DNA of 64,000 bases, from positions 816,001-880,000 of the forward strand of contig NZ_OY782498.1 of assembly GCF_963677845.1 (NCBI RefSeq), in the 5' to 3' direction. The stretch comes from an uncultured Pseudodesulfovibrio sp. Lineage in GTDB: Bacteria; Desulfobacterota; Desulfovibrionia; Desulfovibrionales; Desulfovibrionaceae. The notes under the pieces are model-generated. The model was not told the DNA's origin, ran no database searches, and was given only the letters and a program-made list of their open reading frames with translations. Position 1 is the first letter of the stretch. Each line of letters opens with the position of its first letter. This document shows, piece after piece, positions 34,116 through 44,204 of this stretch. The position numbers and the translations under genes are program-made.

Positions 34116-35843
34116 TTATTTAACCTTGCCAGCCTTCCATGCTTCGAGCAGCTTGTCGTAATCGACAGTTTCACCCTTGGGCTTCTCATTGGCGAGCTTG
34201 GCCTTGGGGGAACCCGGCTTGTTCAGCCAGTATGACTCTTCGCGGGGCTTGTTCAGCTTGGGACCGCAATCGCCGAGGATGCCTGCACGTTCGAGGCGCA
34301 TGAGAATCTTGTCCTGTTCCTTGGCGAGGTTGTCCATGGCGGTGTCGACGGTGACTTCACCGGCAACAGCTTCACCGATGTTCTGCCACCAGAGCTGAGA
34401 CAGCTTCGGGTAATCAGGAACGTTGGTGCCGGTAGGCGTCCATGCGACGCGGGCCGGGCTGCGATAGAATTCCACCAGACCGCCCAGCTTGGGAGCGCGT
34501 TCGGTGAAAGACTTGTCGTGGATGTCAGAGTTACGGATGGGGGTCAGACCAACGTGGGTCTTCTTCAGGGACGTGGTCTTGGCGACGCAGAACTGTGCGA
34601 ACAGCCATGCAGCCTGACGACGTTTAATCGGAGTGGATTTCAGCAGGGTCCAGGAACCGCAGTCCTGATAACCGAGTTTCTGGCCTTCTTCCCAGTACGG
34701 ACCGTGCGGGGACGGAGCCATACGCCATTTGGGTGTACCGTCAGTGTTGACGACCGGAGTCCCTTCCTGAACCATGGAAGCGGTAAAGGCGGTGTACCAG
34801 AAGATCTGCTGGGCAACGTTACCCTTGGCAAGGCTGGGGAGAGACTGATAGAAGTCCATGCCCAAAGCACCCGGAGGGGCGTATTTACGGAGCCAGTCCA
34901 TGTACTTGCGGAGTGCATACTTGGCGGCGGGGCCGTTGGTGGCGCCACCACGGGCAACAGAAGAACCGACAGGGCGGCAACCTTCTACACGGATGCCCCA
35001 TTCGTCGACAGGCTTGCCGTTGGGGATACCTTTGTCGCCAGCACCGGCCATGGACAGCCATGCGTCAGTGAAACGCCAGCCGAGGTCCGGAGCTTTTTTG
35101 CCGTAATCCATGTGGCCGTAAATGGCCTTTCCATTGATTTCACGGACATCTTCACTGAAGAATTCAGCGATATCTTCGTAAGCGGACCAGTTGACCGGGA
35201 CGCCCAGTTCATATCCGTATTTGGCCTTGAAGGCTTTTTTCAGTTCAGGTTTCTGGAACCAATCATAGCGGAACCAGTACAGGTTGGCGAACTGTTGGTC
35301 AGGCAACTGATAGAGCTTGCCGTCAGGACCTGTTGTAAAGGATTTACCCATGAAATCGTCGATATCAAGGGTGGGCAGAGTGACGGATTTTCCTTCGTTT
35401 TCCATCCAGTCGGTCAGGTTGACCACGTGGCCGGAACGGAAGTGGGTACCGATCAGATCGGAGTCGTTGATGTAGGCATCAAAGACGTTTTCGCCAGATT
35501 GGAATTGGACCTGGAGTTTTTCAATGACATCACCTTCCTGAATCAAGTCATGTGTGACCTTGATACCGGTGATTTCATAGAAAGCCTTGGCAAGTACTTT
35601 GGATTCGTACTCGTGGGTGGGGATAGTCTCAGAGACAACTTTGATTTCCATGCCTTTGAAGGGGGCGGCGGCTTTGATAAACCACTGCATTTCCTTCATC
35701 TGTTCCTCTTTTGTCAAAGTGGATGGCTGGAACTCGTTGTCGATCCATTTTTTGGCAGCCTTGGTGTCGGCAAAACCGACACTGGCGAGGCTGAGGCATG
35801 CTACTGTGAGCACGCCTGTCATCAATAAACGCCGCAACTTCAT
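34116..35843 (-). CDS. glpV: Glycerol ABC transporter substrate-binding protein GlpV
   Basis: Large extracytoplasmic solute-binding protein (575 residues) with a signal peptide MKLRRLLMTGVLTVACLSLA followed by SVGFA. It belongs to the long binding proteins of the GlpSTPQUV glycerol importers known from rhizobia, with YDCDF-like early segments KAFYEITGIKVTHDLIQEGD and the C-terminal DYDKLLEAWKAGKV. The neighbours are the small GlpU, two permeases and two ATPases in the conserved order, followed by glpR and the glp oxidation genes. That context makes glycerol the likely substrate. It is last in the operon and would be the most abundant component. Confidence 0.88.
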   Translation of the reverse strand: MKLRRLLMTGVLTVACLSLASVGFADTKAAKKWIDNEFQPSTLTKEEQMKEMQWFIKAAAPFKGMEIKVVSETIPTHEYESKVLAKAFYEITGIKVTHDLIQEGDVIEKLQVQFQSGENVFDAYINDSDLIGTHFRSGHVVNLTDWMENEGKSVTLPTLDIDDFMGKSFTTGPDGKLYQLPDQQFANLYWFRYDWFQKPELKKAFKAKYGYELGVPVNWSAYEDIAEFFSEDVREINGKAIYGHMDYGKKAPDLGWRFTDAWLSMAGAGDKGIPNGKPVDEWGIRVEGCRPVGSSVARGGATNGPAAKYALRKYMDWLRKYAPPGALGMDFYQSLPSLAKGNVAQQIFWYTAFTASMVQEGTPVVNTDGTPKWRMAPSPHGPYWEEGQKLGYQDCGSWTLLKSTPIKRRQAAWLFAQFCVAKTTSLKKTHVGLTPIRNSDIHDKSFTERAPKLGGLVEFYRSPARVAWTPTGTNVPDYPKLSQLWWQNIGEAVAGEVTVDTAMDNLAKEQDKILMRLERAGILGDCGPKLNKPREESYWLNKPGSPKAKLANEKPKGETVDYDKLLEAWKAGKVK

Positions 35844-35946
35844 ACGTACCTCCGTATGCTGATTAAAATAACACCTCTACCTCTAGTACCTCTTTACAAC
35901 CGCAGATCTTCTCAATGCGGGTTTTGAAAGTGCCATGTGTCTGGGA

Positions 35947-36225
35947 TTATCCCCAGCGCATGACCACAATGAGAAAACACACGGATATTACCGTTGCAAT
36001 CCAAACACTGAAATCAGTCAGTCCTACCCATGACAAATGAATATATGCGCTGCCCAGCAGCCCGATGAAAAGGCGGTCTCCACGAGTTGTGGTCAGCGGC
36101 AGTATGCCGCGTCTGGCCACACAGGGAGAAACCACTTCCCATATTGTCATCCCGATGAGCATCAAAACGATGACGCAAAAGAACCCAGCCGTGACCGGTG
36201 TCCATGCCATCCATTCCAGATTCAT
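35947..36225 (-). CDS. glpU: GlpU-type small membrane protein (DUF2160)
   Basis: 92-residue protein with two or three hydrophobic segments (about 12-34, 50-66 and 72-90) and the DUF2160 pattern LEWMAWTPVTAGFFCVIV and GDRLFIGLLGSAYIHLSWVG. In rhizobial glp operons this family is the small accessory membrane subunit of the glycerol ABC importer. It lies between glpQ (15 bp) and glpV. Confidence 0.87.
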   Translation of the reverse strand: MNLEWMAWTPVTAGFFCVIVLMLIGMTIWEVVSPCVARRGILPLTTTRGDRLFIGLLGSAYIHLSWVGLTDFSVWIATVISVCFLIVVMRWG

Positions 36226-36240
36226 ATCCGTATCCTTTTC

Positions 36241-37040
<800 letters not shown>

Positions 37041-37044
<4 letters not shown>

Positions 37045-37913
37045 GATTTTTCTCCTGTCCCGACTGCCTGAAGAGCTTGATAGAACAGCCAGCAGAACAA
37101 CAGGATGATGAGGAAGTAGATCAACGAGAATGCAGCAGCCGGACCAAGGTCGAACTGACCGACAGCTATTTTGACAAGGTAGATGGACAGGAAGGTCGTC
37201 GAGTTACCGGGGCCGCCGCCTGTGAGGACGAAAGGCTCTGCATAAATCAGGAAGCTGTCCATGAAGCGAAGTAGCAGGGCGATGGTCAGAACGCCGCGCA
37301 TTTTGGGGAGTTGGATGAAACGGAAGATCGCCCAAGCCGAGGCGCCGTCAATCTTGGCCGCCTGATAATACGCTTCGGGAATGGCCCGAAGCCCTGCGTA
37401 GGCCAGCAGGACGACGAGTGGTGTCCAGTGCCAGACTTCCATGAGCATCAGTGTTGTCCATGCGTCAAATGCATGGGCCGTGTGATCAAACGAAATTCCG
37501 GCTCCGTTGACGAGATAGCCGAACAGGCCGATATCCGGTCTGGTGAAAATGATCCAGATTGTTCCAATGACATTCCAGGGAATCAGCAATGGCAGGGCAA
37601 GAATGACGAGACATGCGGAAGCTGCCCATCCCTTTTTGGGCATGGTCAACGCAATGGCTATACCGAGGGGCATTTCAATGAGCAGGACAAGTCCCGAGAA
37701 TGCCAATTGTCGCCATAGGGCGTCATGGAGTCGGACGTCCAACAGGACCTCTTTGAACCATTCGACGCCAACGAAGAATCGCTGCCCCGGCCCAAAGATA
37801 TCCTGCACCGAATAGTTGACAACAGTCATCAACGGAATGATAGCACTGAAGGCCACGATGATAAAGACCGGGAGAATGAAAAACCATGCTTTGTTATTGT
37901 TCCATTTATTCAC
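37041..37913 (-). CDS. glpP: Glycerol ABC transporter permease GlpP
   Basis: 290-residue permease of the MalF/UgpA type, with six or so helices. The EAA motif reads IPEAYYQAAKIDGASAWAIF, then RFIQLPKM. The N terminus MNKWNNNKAWFFILPVFIIV is cytoplasmic then membrane. It forms the transmembrane pair with GlpQ and follows glpT by 12 bp. Confidence 0.88.
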
Positions 37914-37925
37914 AGTCGCCTCCCG

Positions 37926-39011
37926 TTATTTGACCAGTCTTTCGTCGCAGTAAATCTTTGTTTTTTCCGGCGGAAAGGTCAGCCAGCATGTACCCTCCGG
38001 AATATTCCGGTTATCTTTGATTCTGGCTTTGATGTCGTTGTCACCGAATCGAGCTGTGACAATACGACAAAAACCTTGATCTTCGACGCTGACAACTTGA
38101 GCGGCAATGCCTTTCTCAACTTCCGTGTCATGGATTTTAACGTACATGGGGCGAATGCCGATTTTGAGTTTGCCACCTAATCGAGTGGCTTTATCGGCAT
38201 AAGAAGGAGTCAACGGGATGGCTACGTCATTAACCAGAGCCGTACTGTCGGTTACTGTACATTCCATAAAATTCATGCCCGGGCTACCTATGAAATATCC
38301 GACAAAGGTGTGGTCCGGGTTTTCAAAAAGTTCTTCCGGTGTACCTGTCTGGACAATTTCACCTTCGTACATGACTACTATTTGATCCGCGAAGGTCATT
38401 GCCTCCACTTGATCGTGTGTGACGTAGATCATGGTTAATTTGAATTCTTTATGGATTTCCTTGAGCTTACGTCGAAGATCCCATTTGAGATGCGGGTCGA
38501 TGACCGTGAGCGGCTCATCAAAAAGGATGGCTGCGACATCACTTCTGACCAACCCTCGGCCAAGGGATATTTTCTGTTTTGCGTCAGCGGAAAGTCCGGC
38601 TGCCCGTTTGTGCAGGTCCTGTTTCAGGTCGAGGGCCTCAGCTATTTCATCAACTCGTTTGTTGATGTCCGCCTTGGGCACGCCTCTGTTTTTCAGGGGA
38701 AATGCGAGGTTCTGATACACCGTCATGGTGTCGTACAGGACCGGGAACTGGAAAACCTGAGCGATATTCCGTTGTTCCGGCTGCATGGCAGATACGTCTT
38801 TGTCATCATAAAGGATGCTGCCGTGCGACGGTTTCAGCAACCCGGATATGATGTTCAGCATCGTGGTCTTGCCGCAACCTGACGGGCCGAGCAGAGCATA
38901 GGCTCCTCCATCTTCCCAAACCGTGTGGATTCGCTTGAGCGCGAAGTCGTCTTCATCCACCGGATCAGGGCGATAGCTGTGCTTGATTTCCTTGAGTTCA
39001 ATGCGCGCCAT
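37926..39011 (-). CDS. glpT: Glycerol ABC transporter ATPase GlpT
   Basis: 361-residue ATPase with a C-terminal regulatory (MOI/TOBE-like) region. Walker A is GPSGCGKT, Walker B AILFDEPL and the switch His is in THDQVEAM. The ABC signature is LSADAKQKISLGRGLVRSD instead of LSGGQ-x-Q-R. The same altered signature is known in the rhizobial relatives, so it is likely a working composite site opposite GlpS. It follows glpS by 12 bp. Confidence 0.88.
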   Translation of the reverse strand: MARIELKEIKHSYRPDPVDEDDFALKRIHTVWEDGGAYALLGPSGCGKTTMLNIISGLLKPSHGSILYDDKDVSAMQPEQRNIAQVFQFPVLYDTMTVYQNLAFPLKNRGVPKADINKRVDEIAEALDLKQDLHKRAAGLSADAKQKISLGRGLVRSDVAAILFDEPLTVIDPHLKWDLRRKLKEIHKEFKLTMIYVTHDQVEAMTFADQIVVMYEGEIVQTGTPEELFENPDHTFVGYFIGSPGMNFMECTVTDSTALVNDVAIPLTPSYADKATRLGGKLKIGIRPMYVKIHDTEVEKGIAAQVVSVEDQGFCRIVTARFGDNDIKARIKDNRNIPEGTCWLTFPPEKTKIYCDERLVK

Positions 39012-39023
39012 GAGATCTCCCGG

Positions 39024-40103
39024 CTAGTCAGTCTCTGGCGAGAGTATGAGTTCTCCCGCCTCGTTGAATACATAAAAGGCACTCGGATGGACATAAACCG
39101 AAACTTGGCTTCCTGTTTTGTGAATGTGGACGCCATCATCCTGAACGACGAGTGATTCGTCGCCGTGCTTGATGTGAACAAAGGTTTCGGACCCGTTGAT
39201 TTCCGATAAGGCCACTTCGCCCACGATACAAACGTGGTCGTCACTGTCGCAGACCATGCTGAGCTGATTGGAGCGAACGCCGAAAATATAGTTGTCCTTG
39301 GGGAGGTCGGCCATTGTCGAAGCTTTTTGAAAGGTCAATCCATTGACCATATCTACCGTGCCGTTACTGATCGAACCGTGCATGAAATTGATGGGCGGAT
39401 CGCTGAAGACTTCGGCAACCTGAGTGGTGGCGGGGTGCTGATACACTTCGGCGGTTGGTCCGATCTGGAGGACTCGGCCTTCGTGCATGACAATGACATT
39501 GCCGCCGAGCATGAGTGCTTCGGTGGGCTCCGTCGTCGTGTAAACAACAACCGAGTCACGTTCGATGAAGATTTTTTGCAATTCGTCTCGAAGTTCTTCT
39601 CTCAATTTGTAGTCGAGGTTGACCAGAGGTTCATCCAGCAGGAGAAGGTCGACGTTTTTGACTAATGCGCGGGCGATGGCTGTCCGTTGCTGCTGTCCAC
39701 CAGAAAGTTCAGCGGGGAGTCGGTCGAGCAAGTGTTCAATATGCAGCATGGAGGCTGCTTCCATGACACGTCTTTCGATTTCGTCTTTTTTCACGCCGTG
39801 AATTTTTAAGGGTGATGCGATGTTTTCGTAGATGGTCTGGGACGGGTAATTGATGAATTGCTGGTAAACCATGGCGATACTACGCTTGCGAACGGTGACG
39901 CCTGTGACGTCTTGTCCATCAGCGAAGACGGAACCCGACGTGGGACGATCAAGGCCTGCCATGATTCGGAGAAGCGAGGTCTTTCCCGCTAGAGTCCGTC
40001 CCAGAACCACGTAGCGAGAGCCCGAATCGAACTCCAGGTTGATCTCGTTGAGATGGACTTCCTGTCCAACCAATTTATTGATGCCTTTGAGCTGTAAACT
40101 CAT
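39024..40103 (-). CDS. glpS: Glycerol ABC transporter ATPase GlpS
   Basis: 359-residue ATPase, partner of GlpT. Walker A is the unusual GRTLAGKT, the signature is canonical LSGGQQQRTAIARALV, Walker B LLLLDEPLVNLD, and the switch position reads TTTEPTEAL rather than H-D-x-x-E. One ATPase thus has a normal signature and a modified switch, and the other the reverse. This is the pattern of heterodimeric ABC systems with one degenerate site. It is the first gene of the importer operon, with a GlpR-like site upstream. Confidence 0.88.
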   Translation of the reverse strand: MSLQLKGINKLVGQEVHLNEINLEFDSGSRYVVLGRTLAGKTSLLRIMAGLDRPTSGSVFADGQDVTGVTVRKRSIAMVYQQFINYPSQTIYENIASPLKIHGVKKDEIERRVMEAASMLHIEHLLDRLPAELSGGQQQRTAIARALVKNVDLLLLDEPLVNLDYKLREELRDELQKIFIERDSVVVYTTTEPTEALMLGGNVIVMHEGRVLQIGPTAEVYQHPATTQVAEVFSDPPINFMHGSISNGTVDMVNGLTFQKASTMADLPKDNYIFGVRSNQLSMVCDSDDHVCIVGEVALSEINGSETFVHIKHGDESLVVQDDGVHIHKTGSQVSVYVHPSAFYVFNEAGELILSPETD

Positions 40104-40178
40104 AAATCGTACTCCCGGTGGTCTATTCCGGTCAAAATTTTCACAACATATTCACAATATGACGTAGCATTGTCAGTA

Positions 40179-40198
40179 AATGTTCGCAAGTGAAAACG
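40179..40198. promoter_or_regulatory. GlpR-like operator upstream of glpS
   Basis: TGTTCGCAAGTGAAAA (40181-40196) is nearly identical (15 of 16 bases) to a site at 41118-41133 in front of glpA. Both resemble the ATGTTCG half of GlpR operators. This copy lies about 75 bp before the glpS ATG. Confidence 0.6.
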
Positions 40199-40250
40199 AT
40201 TTTTCCATGACTCCTGAGTTATTTACTTTTTTTAAAAATACCTGTTTGAA

Positions 40251-41060
40251 CTACTCGGCAACATGGAGTTCGACGTCGTTGTGCTTCATTATCTCAACGA
40301 GTTCAGCCGGTGGCAGCTTGTTAGTGAACATGGCATCAACTTCGCGGATGTTGCCCAGTCTGACCATGGCGTTTCTGCCGAATTTAGTGTGATCTGTGAC
40401 AAGAAAGACTTTGCGAGAATTTTCAATGATGGAACGTGCGGCTGTGACTTCGCGATAATCGAAATCGAGGAGTGTGCCGTCTTTGTCTACACCGCTGATT
40501 CCGATAATGCCGTAGTCAACCTTGAACTGCCGTATGAAATCAATGGCTGCCTCTCCTACGATGCCGCAGTCCTTGTGTCGTACGATTCCGCCGGAAACGA
40601 TAACTTCTATGTCTTTGTTTCCGCTTAATGTCTTGGCAACATTGAGATTGTTTGTGATAACACGGAGCTTGTCATGGTGAACTAAGACTTTTGCGACTTC
40701 TTCGGTGGTTGTTCCCATATTGATAAAAAGCGAAGACTTGGTGGGGATGTTTTGGGCAACCAATTTGGCGATGACCTGTTTTTCCCGAAGGCAGAGAATC
40801 TTGCGATCAGTGTAGTCGACGTTTTCCGTGCTGAGTATGGGCCCGGCTCCCCCGTGGTGTCTTTGAAGGAGTCCTTGATCACAGAGTGTATTGATATCTC
40901 GACGGACAGTTTGCGGGGTGACATTGAACTTTGTGGACAAGTCTCCAATGGCAATAAAGCCTCGTTCTCTGACAAGGTCGACTATTTGTTTGTGGCGTAT
41001 TTGGACGGAGGCGTGTTTGCCGCCTTTGTTTGTGGAATTGCCTGAATTTTGATCCGACAT
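40251..41060 (-). CDS. glpR: DeoR family glycerol repressor GlpR
   Basis: 269-residue DeoR-type regulator: N-terminal helix-turn-helix (residues 20-75: QIRHKQIVDLVRERGFIAIG, then VTPQTVRRDINTLCDQGLLQ) and a C-terminal sugar-phosphate sensor domain (about 90-255) with VIVSGGIVRHKDCGIVGEAA. It lies between the glycerol importer operon and the oppositely oriented glpA operon, and GlpR-like operators flank it on both sides. Glycerol-3-phosphate would be the inducer by analogy with E. coli. Confidence 0.92.
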   Translation of the reverse strand: MSDQNSGNSTNKGGKHASVQIRHKQIVDLVRERGFIAIGDLSTKFNVTPQTVRRDINTLCDQGLLQRHHGGAGPILSTENVDYTDRKILCLREKQVIAKLVAQNIPTKSSLFINMGTTTEEVAKVLVHHDKLRVITNNLNVAKTLSGNKDIEVIVSGGIVRHKDCGIVGEAAIDFIRQFKVDYGIIGISGVDKDGTLLDFDYREVTAARSIIENSRKVFLVTDHTKFGRNAMVRLGNIREVDAMFTNKLPPAELVEIMKHNDVELHVAE

Positions 41061-41081
41061 AACTCTTCCTTAACTCTATAG

Positions 41082-41101
41082 TATGTTCAATTGCGAAAAT
41101 A
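41082..41101. promoter_or_regulatory. GlpR-like operator 1 in the glpR-glpA intergenic region
   Basis: TATGTTCAATTGCGAAAATA is an imperfect dyad (TATGTTC and GCGAAAATA). It fits the E. coli-type GlpR operator at 16 of 20 positions. It lies 22 bp before the glpR start and 215 bp before glpA. Confidence 0.65.
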
Positions 41102-41117
41102 AATATTGGTGTTTTCT

Positions 41118-41133
41118 TGTTCGAAAGTGAAAA
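41118..41133. promoter_or_regulatory. GlpR-like operator 2 in the glpR-glpA intergenic region
   Basis: TGTTCGAAAGTGAAAA, almost the same as the site in front of glpS. It lies 36 bp from operator 1 start to start, so two repressor dimers could bind side by side. Confidence 0.6.
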
Positions 41134-41315
41134 AAATAATGACGCAATCCCTGTTTTTAGGTATGTTAGAGCTGCTTTTTTGCTTTGTTGTGTTTATAAT
41201 TTTCTTTTTTACTCATAACAGTTTCATTTTTTTGCTACAAGAGAAAATCGAAAGTTGTCGTTTGAATGATCCATTTCTACTGTTTGCAGTTATTTGGGCA
41301 TAGGGAGCCGTCATT

Positions 41316-42905
41316 GTGAAATCACTTCAGACCAGAGTTCTTATATTAGGTGGGGGAGCCACCGGAACCGGTTTGGCCAGAGATTTGGCCCTGCGGGGTG
41401 TCCCGTGCCTTTTGGCAGAACGACGAGATATCAACGCCGGTGCGTCCGGCGGCAACCACGGTCTTCTGCACAGCGGAGCACGGTATGTTGCCTCTGATAT
41501 GGAAGCCGCTGTGGAGTGTCGGGAAGAAGGGGCCATCCTCAAGGCCGTTGCTCCTCAGTGTATTGAGAATACCGGTGGTCTTTTTGTCGCTGTTGAAGGT
41601 GATGACGAGCAGTACGTGGCTGACTTCGAGGGCATGTGTCAAAAGAGTCTTATCCCGGCCAAACAGCTTGATCTTGATGAAGCCCGTGAGATTGAACCGT
41701 TGCTTTCAGAGAAACTTATTTCCGCTTATGCCGTTGAAGACGGTGCTGTTGATCCGTTCATGTTGTCGCTCGACAACATGGCGCACGCAATGACTCTTGG
41801 GGCGAAATCGATCAGAAATGCCAAGGTGGTTGGTTTTACCATGGGCAATGGTCGAATCCAACGGGCGTTGTTTCTGGATGAAACTTCGGGCGAGTCCTTC
41901 GAGGTAGAAGCGGACCTTATAGTCAATGCAACCGGAGCGTGGGCAGGGCTTATTGCGGCCCTTGCTGGTGCTGAAATTCATATTTTGTATTCCTCTGGCA
42001 GTCTGCTCGTGACGCAGGATCGATTGACCAAGCGTGTTATCAATCGACTGCGCAAGGCGTCGGATTCGGATATTCTTGTTCCTGGCGGAACCGTGTCTGT
42101 TTTGGGGACAACATCGGTGACCATCGATTCTCCTGATGATTGCCGTCCGACAGTAGCAGAGACCGACAGGATTATCGAAGACGCTCAGGCAATGATTCCG
42201 GTCTTGGCAACAACCCGCTATATCCGGGCTTATGCTGGTGTACGGCCCCTTGTCCTTTCGGGTGAGAGCGGCGACGCGCGGAGTGTCAGCCGAGGCTTTT
42301 CCCTTATCGATCATGCCCGTGACAATGTGGACAATTTCATCACCATTACTGGCGGTAAGCTGACGACGTATCGACTTATGGCCGAAAAGACGGCGGATAT
42401 GGTCTGCAGGAAACTCGGTGTGAAAGCTCCATGCCTGACGCGAACCGAGCCGTTGCCTGCATCAACTATGGGGCGGTGGACCGAACCGGGGTTAGCTCCA
42501 AAATCGTGGGTACGGAATCGGGACGAGGACGATCTTATTTTGTGCGAGTGTGAGATGGTGTCACGCAATTCCATTGATTCCATCATTGAAAATATGCCCG
42601 GTATGCGTGGTAATTCCATGCTCAAAGCCATTGGCATGCGCAGTCGTGTCGGCAAGGGACCGTGTCAGGGGGGCTTTTGTGGACTGAGGATTACTGGACA
42701 TCTCTACGATCAGGGGCATGTGTCCAACGTACAGGGATTGAATGAACTCAAGACATTTGTCGGTCGACGATGGCGCGGTTTTTCACCTGTCTTGTGGGGA
42801 CTCCCCATGGTGCAGGCAGACTTGCAGGAAGCCTTGTATTGCGGTGCGCTTGATATGGAACTTGATCATAATACGGATGATTTTACCTGCGAGGATGACG
42901 AATGA
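41316..42905 (+). CDS. glpA: Anaerobic glycerol-3-phosphate dehydrogenase subunit A
   Basis: GlpA is the FAD subunit that oxidises glycerol-3-phosphate to dihydroxyacetone phosphate. The 529-residue product begins, from GTG, KSLQTRVLILGGGATGTGLA (FAD motif). It has GASGGNHGLLHSGARYV and the substrate/FAD segment GGKLTTYRLMAEKTADMV. The C-terminal BFD-like [2Fe-2S] domain has CECEMVSRNSIDSIIE and GPCQGGFCGLR (CxC and CxxxxC). GGGAG lies eight bases before the GTG. It is the first gene of the glp oxidation operon and overlaps glpB by 4 bp. The length fits class-A GlpA rather than aerobic GlpD. Confidence 0.94.
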   Translation: MKSLQTRVLILGGGATGTGLARDLALRGVPCLLAERRDINAGASGGNHGLLHSGARYVASDMEAAVECREEGAILKAVAPQCIENTGGLFVAVEGDDEQYVADFEGMCQKSLIPAKQLDLDEAREIEPLLSEKLISAYAVEDGAVDPFMLSLDNMAHAMTLGAKSIRNAKVVGFTMGNGRIQRALFLDETSGESFEVEADLIVNATGAWAGLIAALAGAEIHILYSSGSLLVTQDRLTKRVINRLRKASDSDILVPGGTVSVLGTTSVTIDSPDDCRPTVAETDRIIEDAQAMIPVLATTRYIRAYAGVRPLVLSGESGDARSVSRGFSLIDHARDNVDNFITITGGKLTTYRLMAEKTADMVCRKLGVKAPCLTRTEPLPASTMGRWTEPGLAPKSWVRNRDEDDLILCECEMVSRNSIDSIIENMPGMRGNSMLKAIGMRSRVGKGPCQGGFCGLRITGHLYDQGHVSNVQGLNELKTFVGRRWRGFSPVLWGLPMVQADLQEALYCGALDMELDHNTDDFTCEDDE

Positions 42906-44170
42906 CCAAAAGTGAAGACATATATGATGTCATGGTCATCGGAGCGGGCTTTGCTGGAATGGCTGCCGCGTTTTTTGCTTCGGCGCAAGGACTCAAGGTT
43001 GTGCAGACCGGAGCTACCGGGGGCATAGATTTCAGTACGGGCTTCATTGACCTTATGGGCGTTCATCCCATCGCTGAAGGGAAGCGATGGAAGAATCCAT
43101 GGTCGGCCATTGAAGCCGTGGTGCAAGACTGTCCGAATCATCCTTATGGGCTACTTTCCAGTGATGAAATATTCGAATCAGTAGACTTGTTTACCCGATT
43201 CCTTGCGGAACAAGGGCTGGAATATGTTGGCTATACAGATCGCAATACCTGCTCCCTTACTCCGGCCGGAACAATCAAACGAACATATCGTGTTCCCAAA
43301 ACGGCATGGGACGGGTCCGTGGCTCTCGGAACAAAGGCCCCGACACTGATTGTTGATTTTCATGGACTCAAGGGATTTAGCGGTACGCAACTTGTTGAGA
43401 CACATAAGCATCACTGGCCGGAGCTCAAAACTGCACGAATACAGTTTCCCGGCGGTCGAGGTGAGTTGTATCCCGAACATATGGCGTGGGCCTTGGCCGA
43501 CTCGGCTGTTCAGGAAAAGATGATCGCCGCCATCATGCCTCATGCCGCTGATGTCGAGTATATTGGATTCCCTGCGGTTCTCGGTCTTAATGATCCTCAA
43601 AAAGTTGTGGATCATCTGGAAGCGTTGTCTGGGAAAAAGATATTTGAAATTCCGACATTGCCACCATCCATTGCCGGTCCTCGTTTGCGTGCGGTTTTTG
43701 ACCGTGGGCTTCCCGTTCAGGGCGTTCGCACTCACTCTCAAAAAATGGTGACGGATGTGAGGGAATTGGACAGCGGTATGTTCGAGTTCATGGTGGGGAC
43801 GGGCGCAGCTATGCTCCCGGTGGTGGCAAAAAAAACAATATTGGCCACCGGACGTTTTTTTGGCAAAGGGCTTCGTGCCGAGCGAAAGAAACTTGTTGAG
43901 CCGGTGTTTGATCTTCCTGTTGTGCAGCCTGAAACTCGTGAACAATGGCATGAACAGGATTTTTTTGCGCCGCAGGGGCATTCGGTGAACAGCGCGGGCA
44001 TAGAGGTTGATGAAAGGCTGCGGCCCCTCGGCCAATCAGGACGTCCTGCGTATGACAATCTTCATGCGGCAGGAGCTGTCTTGGCTCATCATGACTGGAT
44101 GCGTATGAAATGCGGAGCCGGGCTTGCCATTGCCACGGCATACAAGGCTGTGAAGGAATTGATGCGATAA
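42902..44170 (+). CDS. glpB: Anaerobic glycerol-3-phosphate dehydrogenase subunit B
   Basis: 422-residue second flavoprotein subunit, with the FMN/FAD-type motif DVMVIGAGFAGMAAAFFASA near the start and GGIDFSTGFIDLMGV, followed by the conserved end YDNLHAAGAVLAHHDWMRMK and CGAGLAIATAYKA. It partners GlpA and passes electrons toward the membrane. Its ATG overlaps the glpA stop (ATGA). Confidence 0.93.
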   Translation: MTKSEDIYDVMVIGAGFAGMAAAFFASAQGLKVVQTGATGGIDFSTGFIDLMGVHPIAEGKRWKNPWSAIEAVVQDCPNHPYGLLSSDEIFESVDLFTRFLAEQGLEYVGYTDRNTCSLTPAGTIKRTYRVPKTAWDGSVALGTKAPTLIVDFHGLKGFSGTQLVETHKHHWPELKTARIQFPGGRGELYPEHMAWALADSAVQEKMIAAIMPHAADVEYIGFPAVLGLNDPQKVVDHLEALSGKKIFEIPTLPPSIAGPRLRAVFDRGLPVQGVRTHSQKMVTDVRELDSGMFEFMVGTGAAMLPVVAKKTILATGRFFGKGLRAERKKLVEPVFDLPVVQPETREQWHEQDFFAPQGHSVNSAGIEVDERLRPLGQSGRPAYDNLHAAGAVLAHHDWMRMKCGAGLAIATAYKAVKELMR

Positions 44171-44204
44171 CGGCGCACCCGATAGCGGGCAAGAAGGAAG
44201 GGGT

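Noticed and set aside
34518-35828. 436-codon plus-strand frame opposite glpV
   Set aside because: Shadow frame; no recognisable protein family and its start lies within glpV codons.
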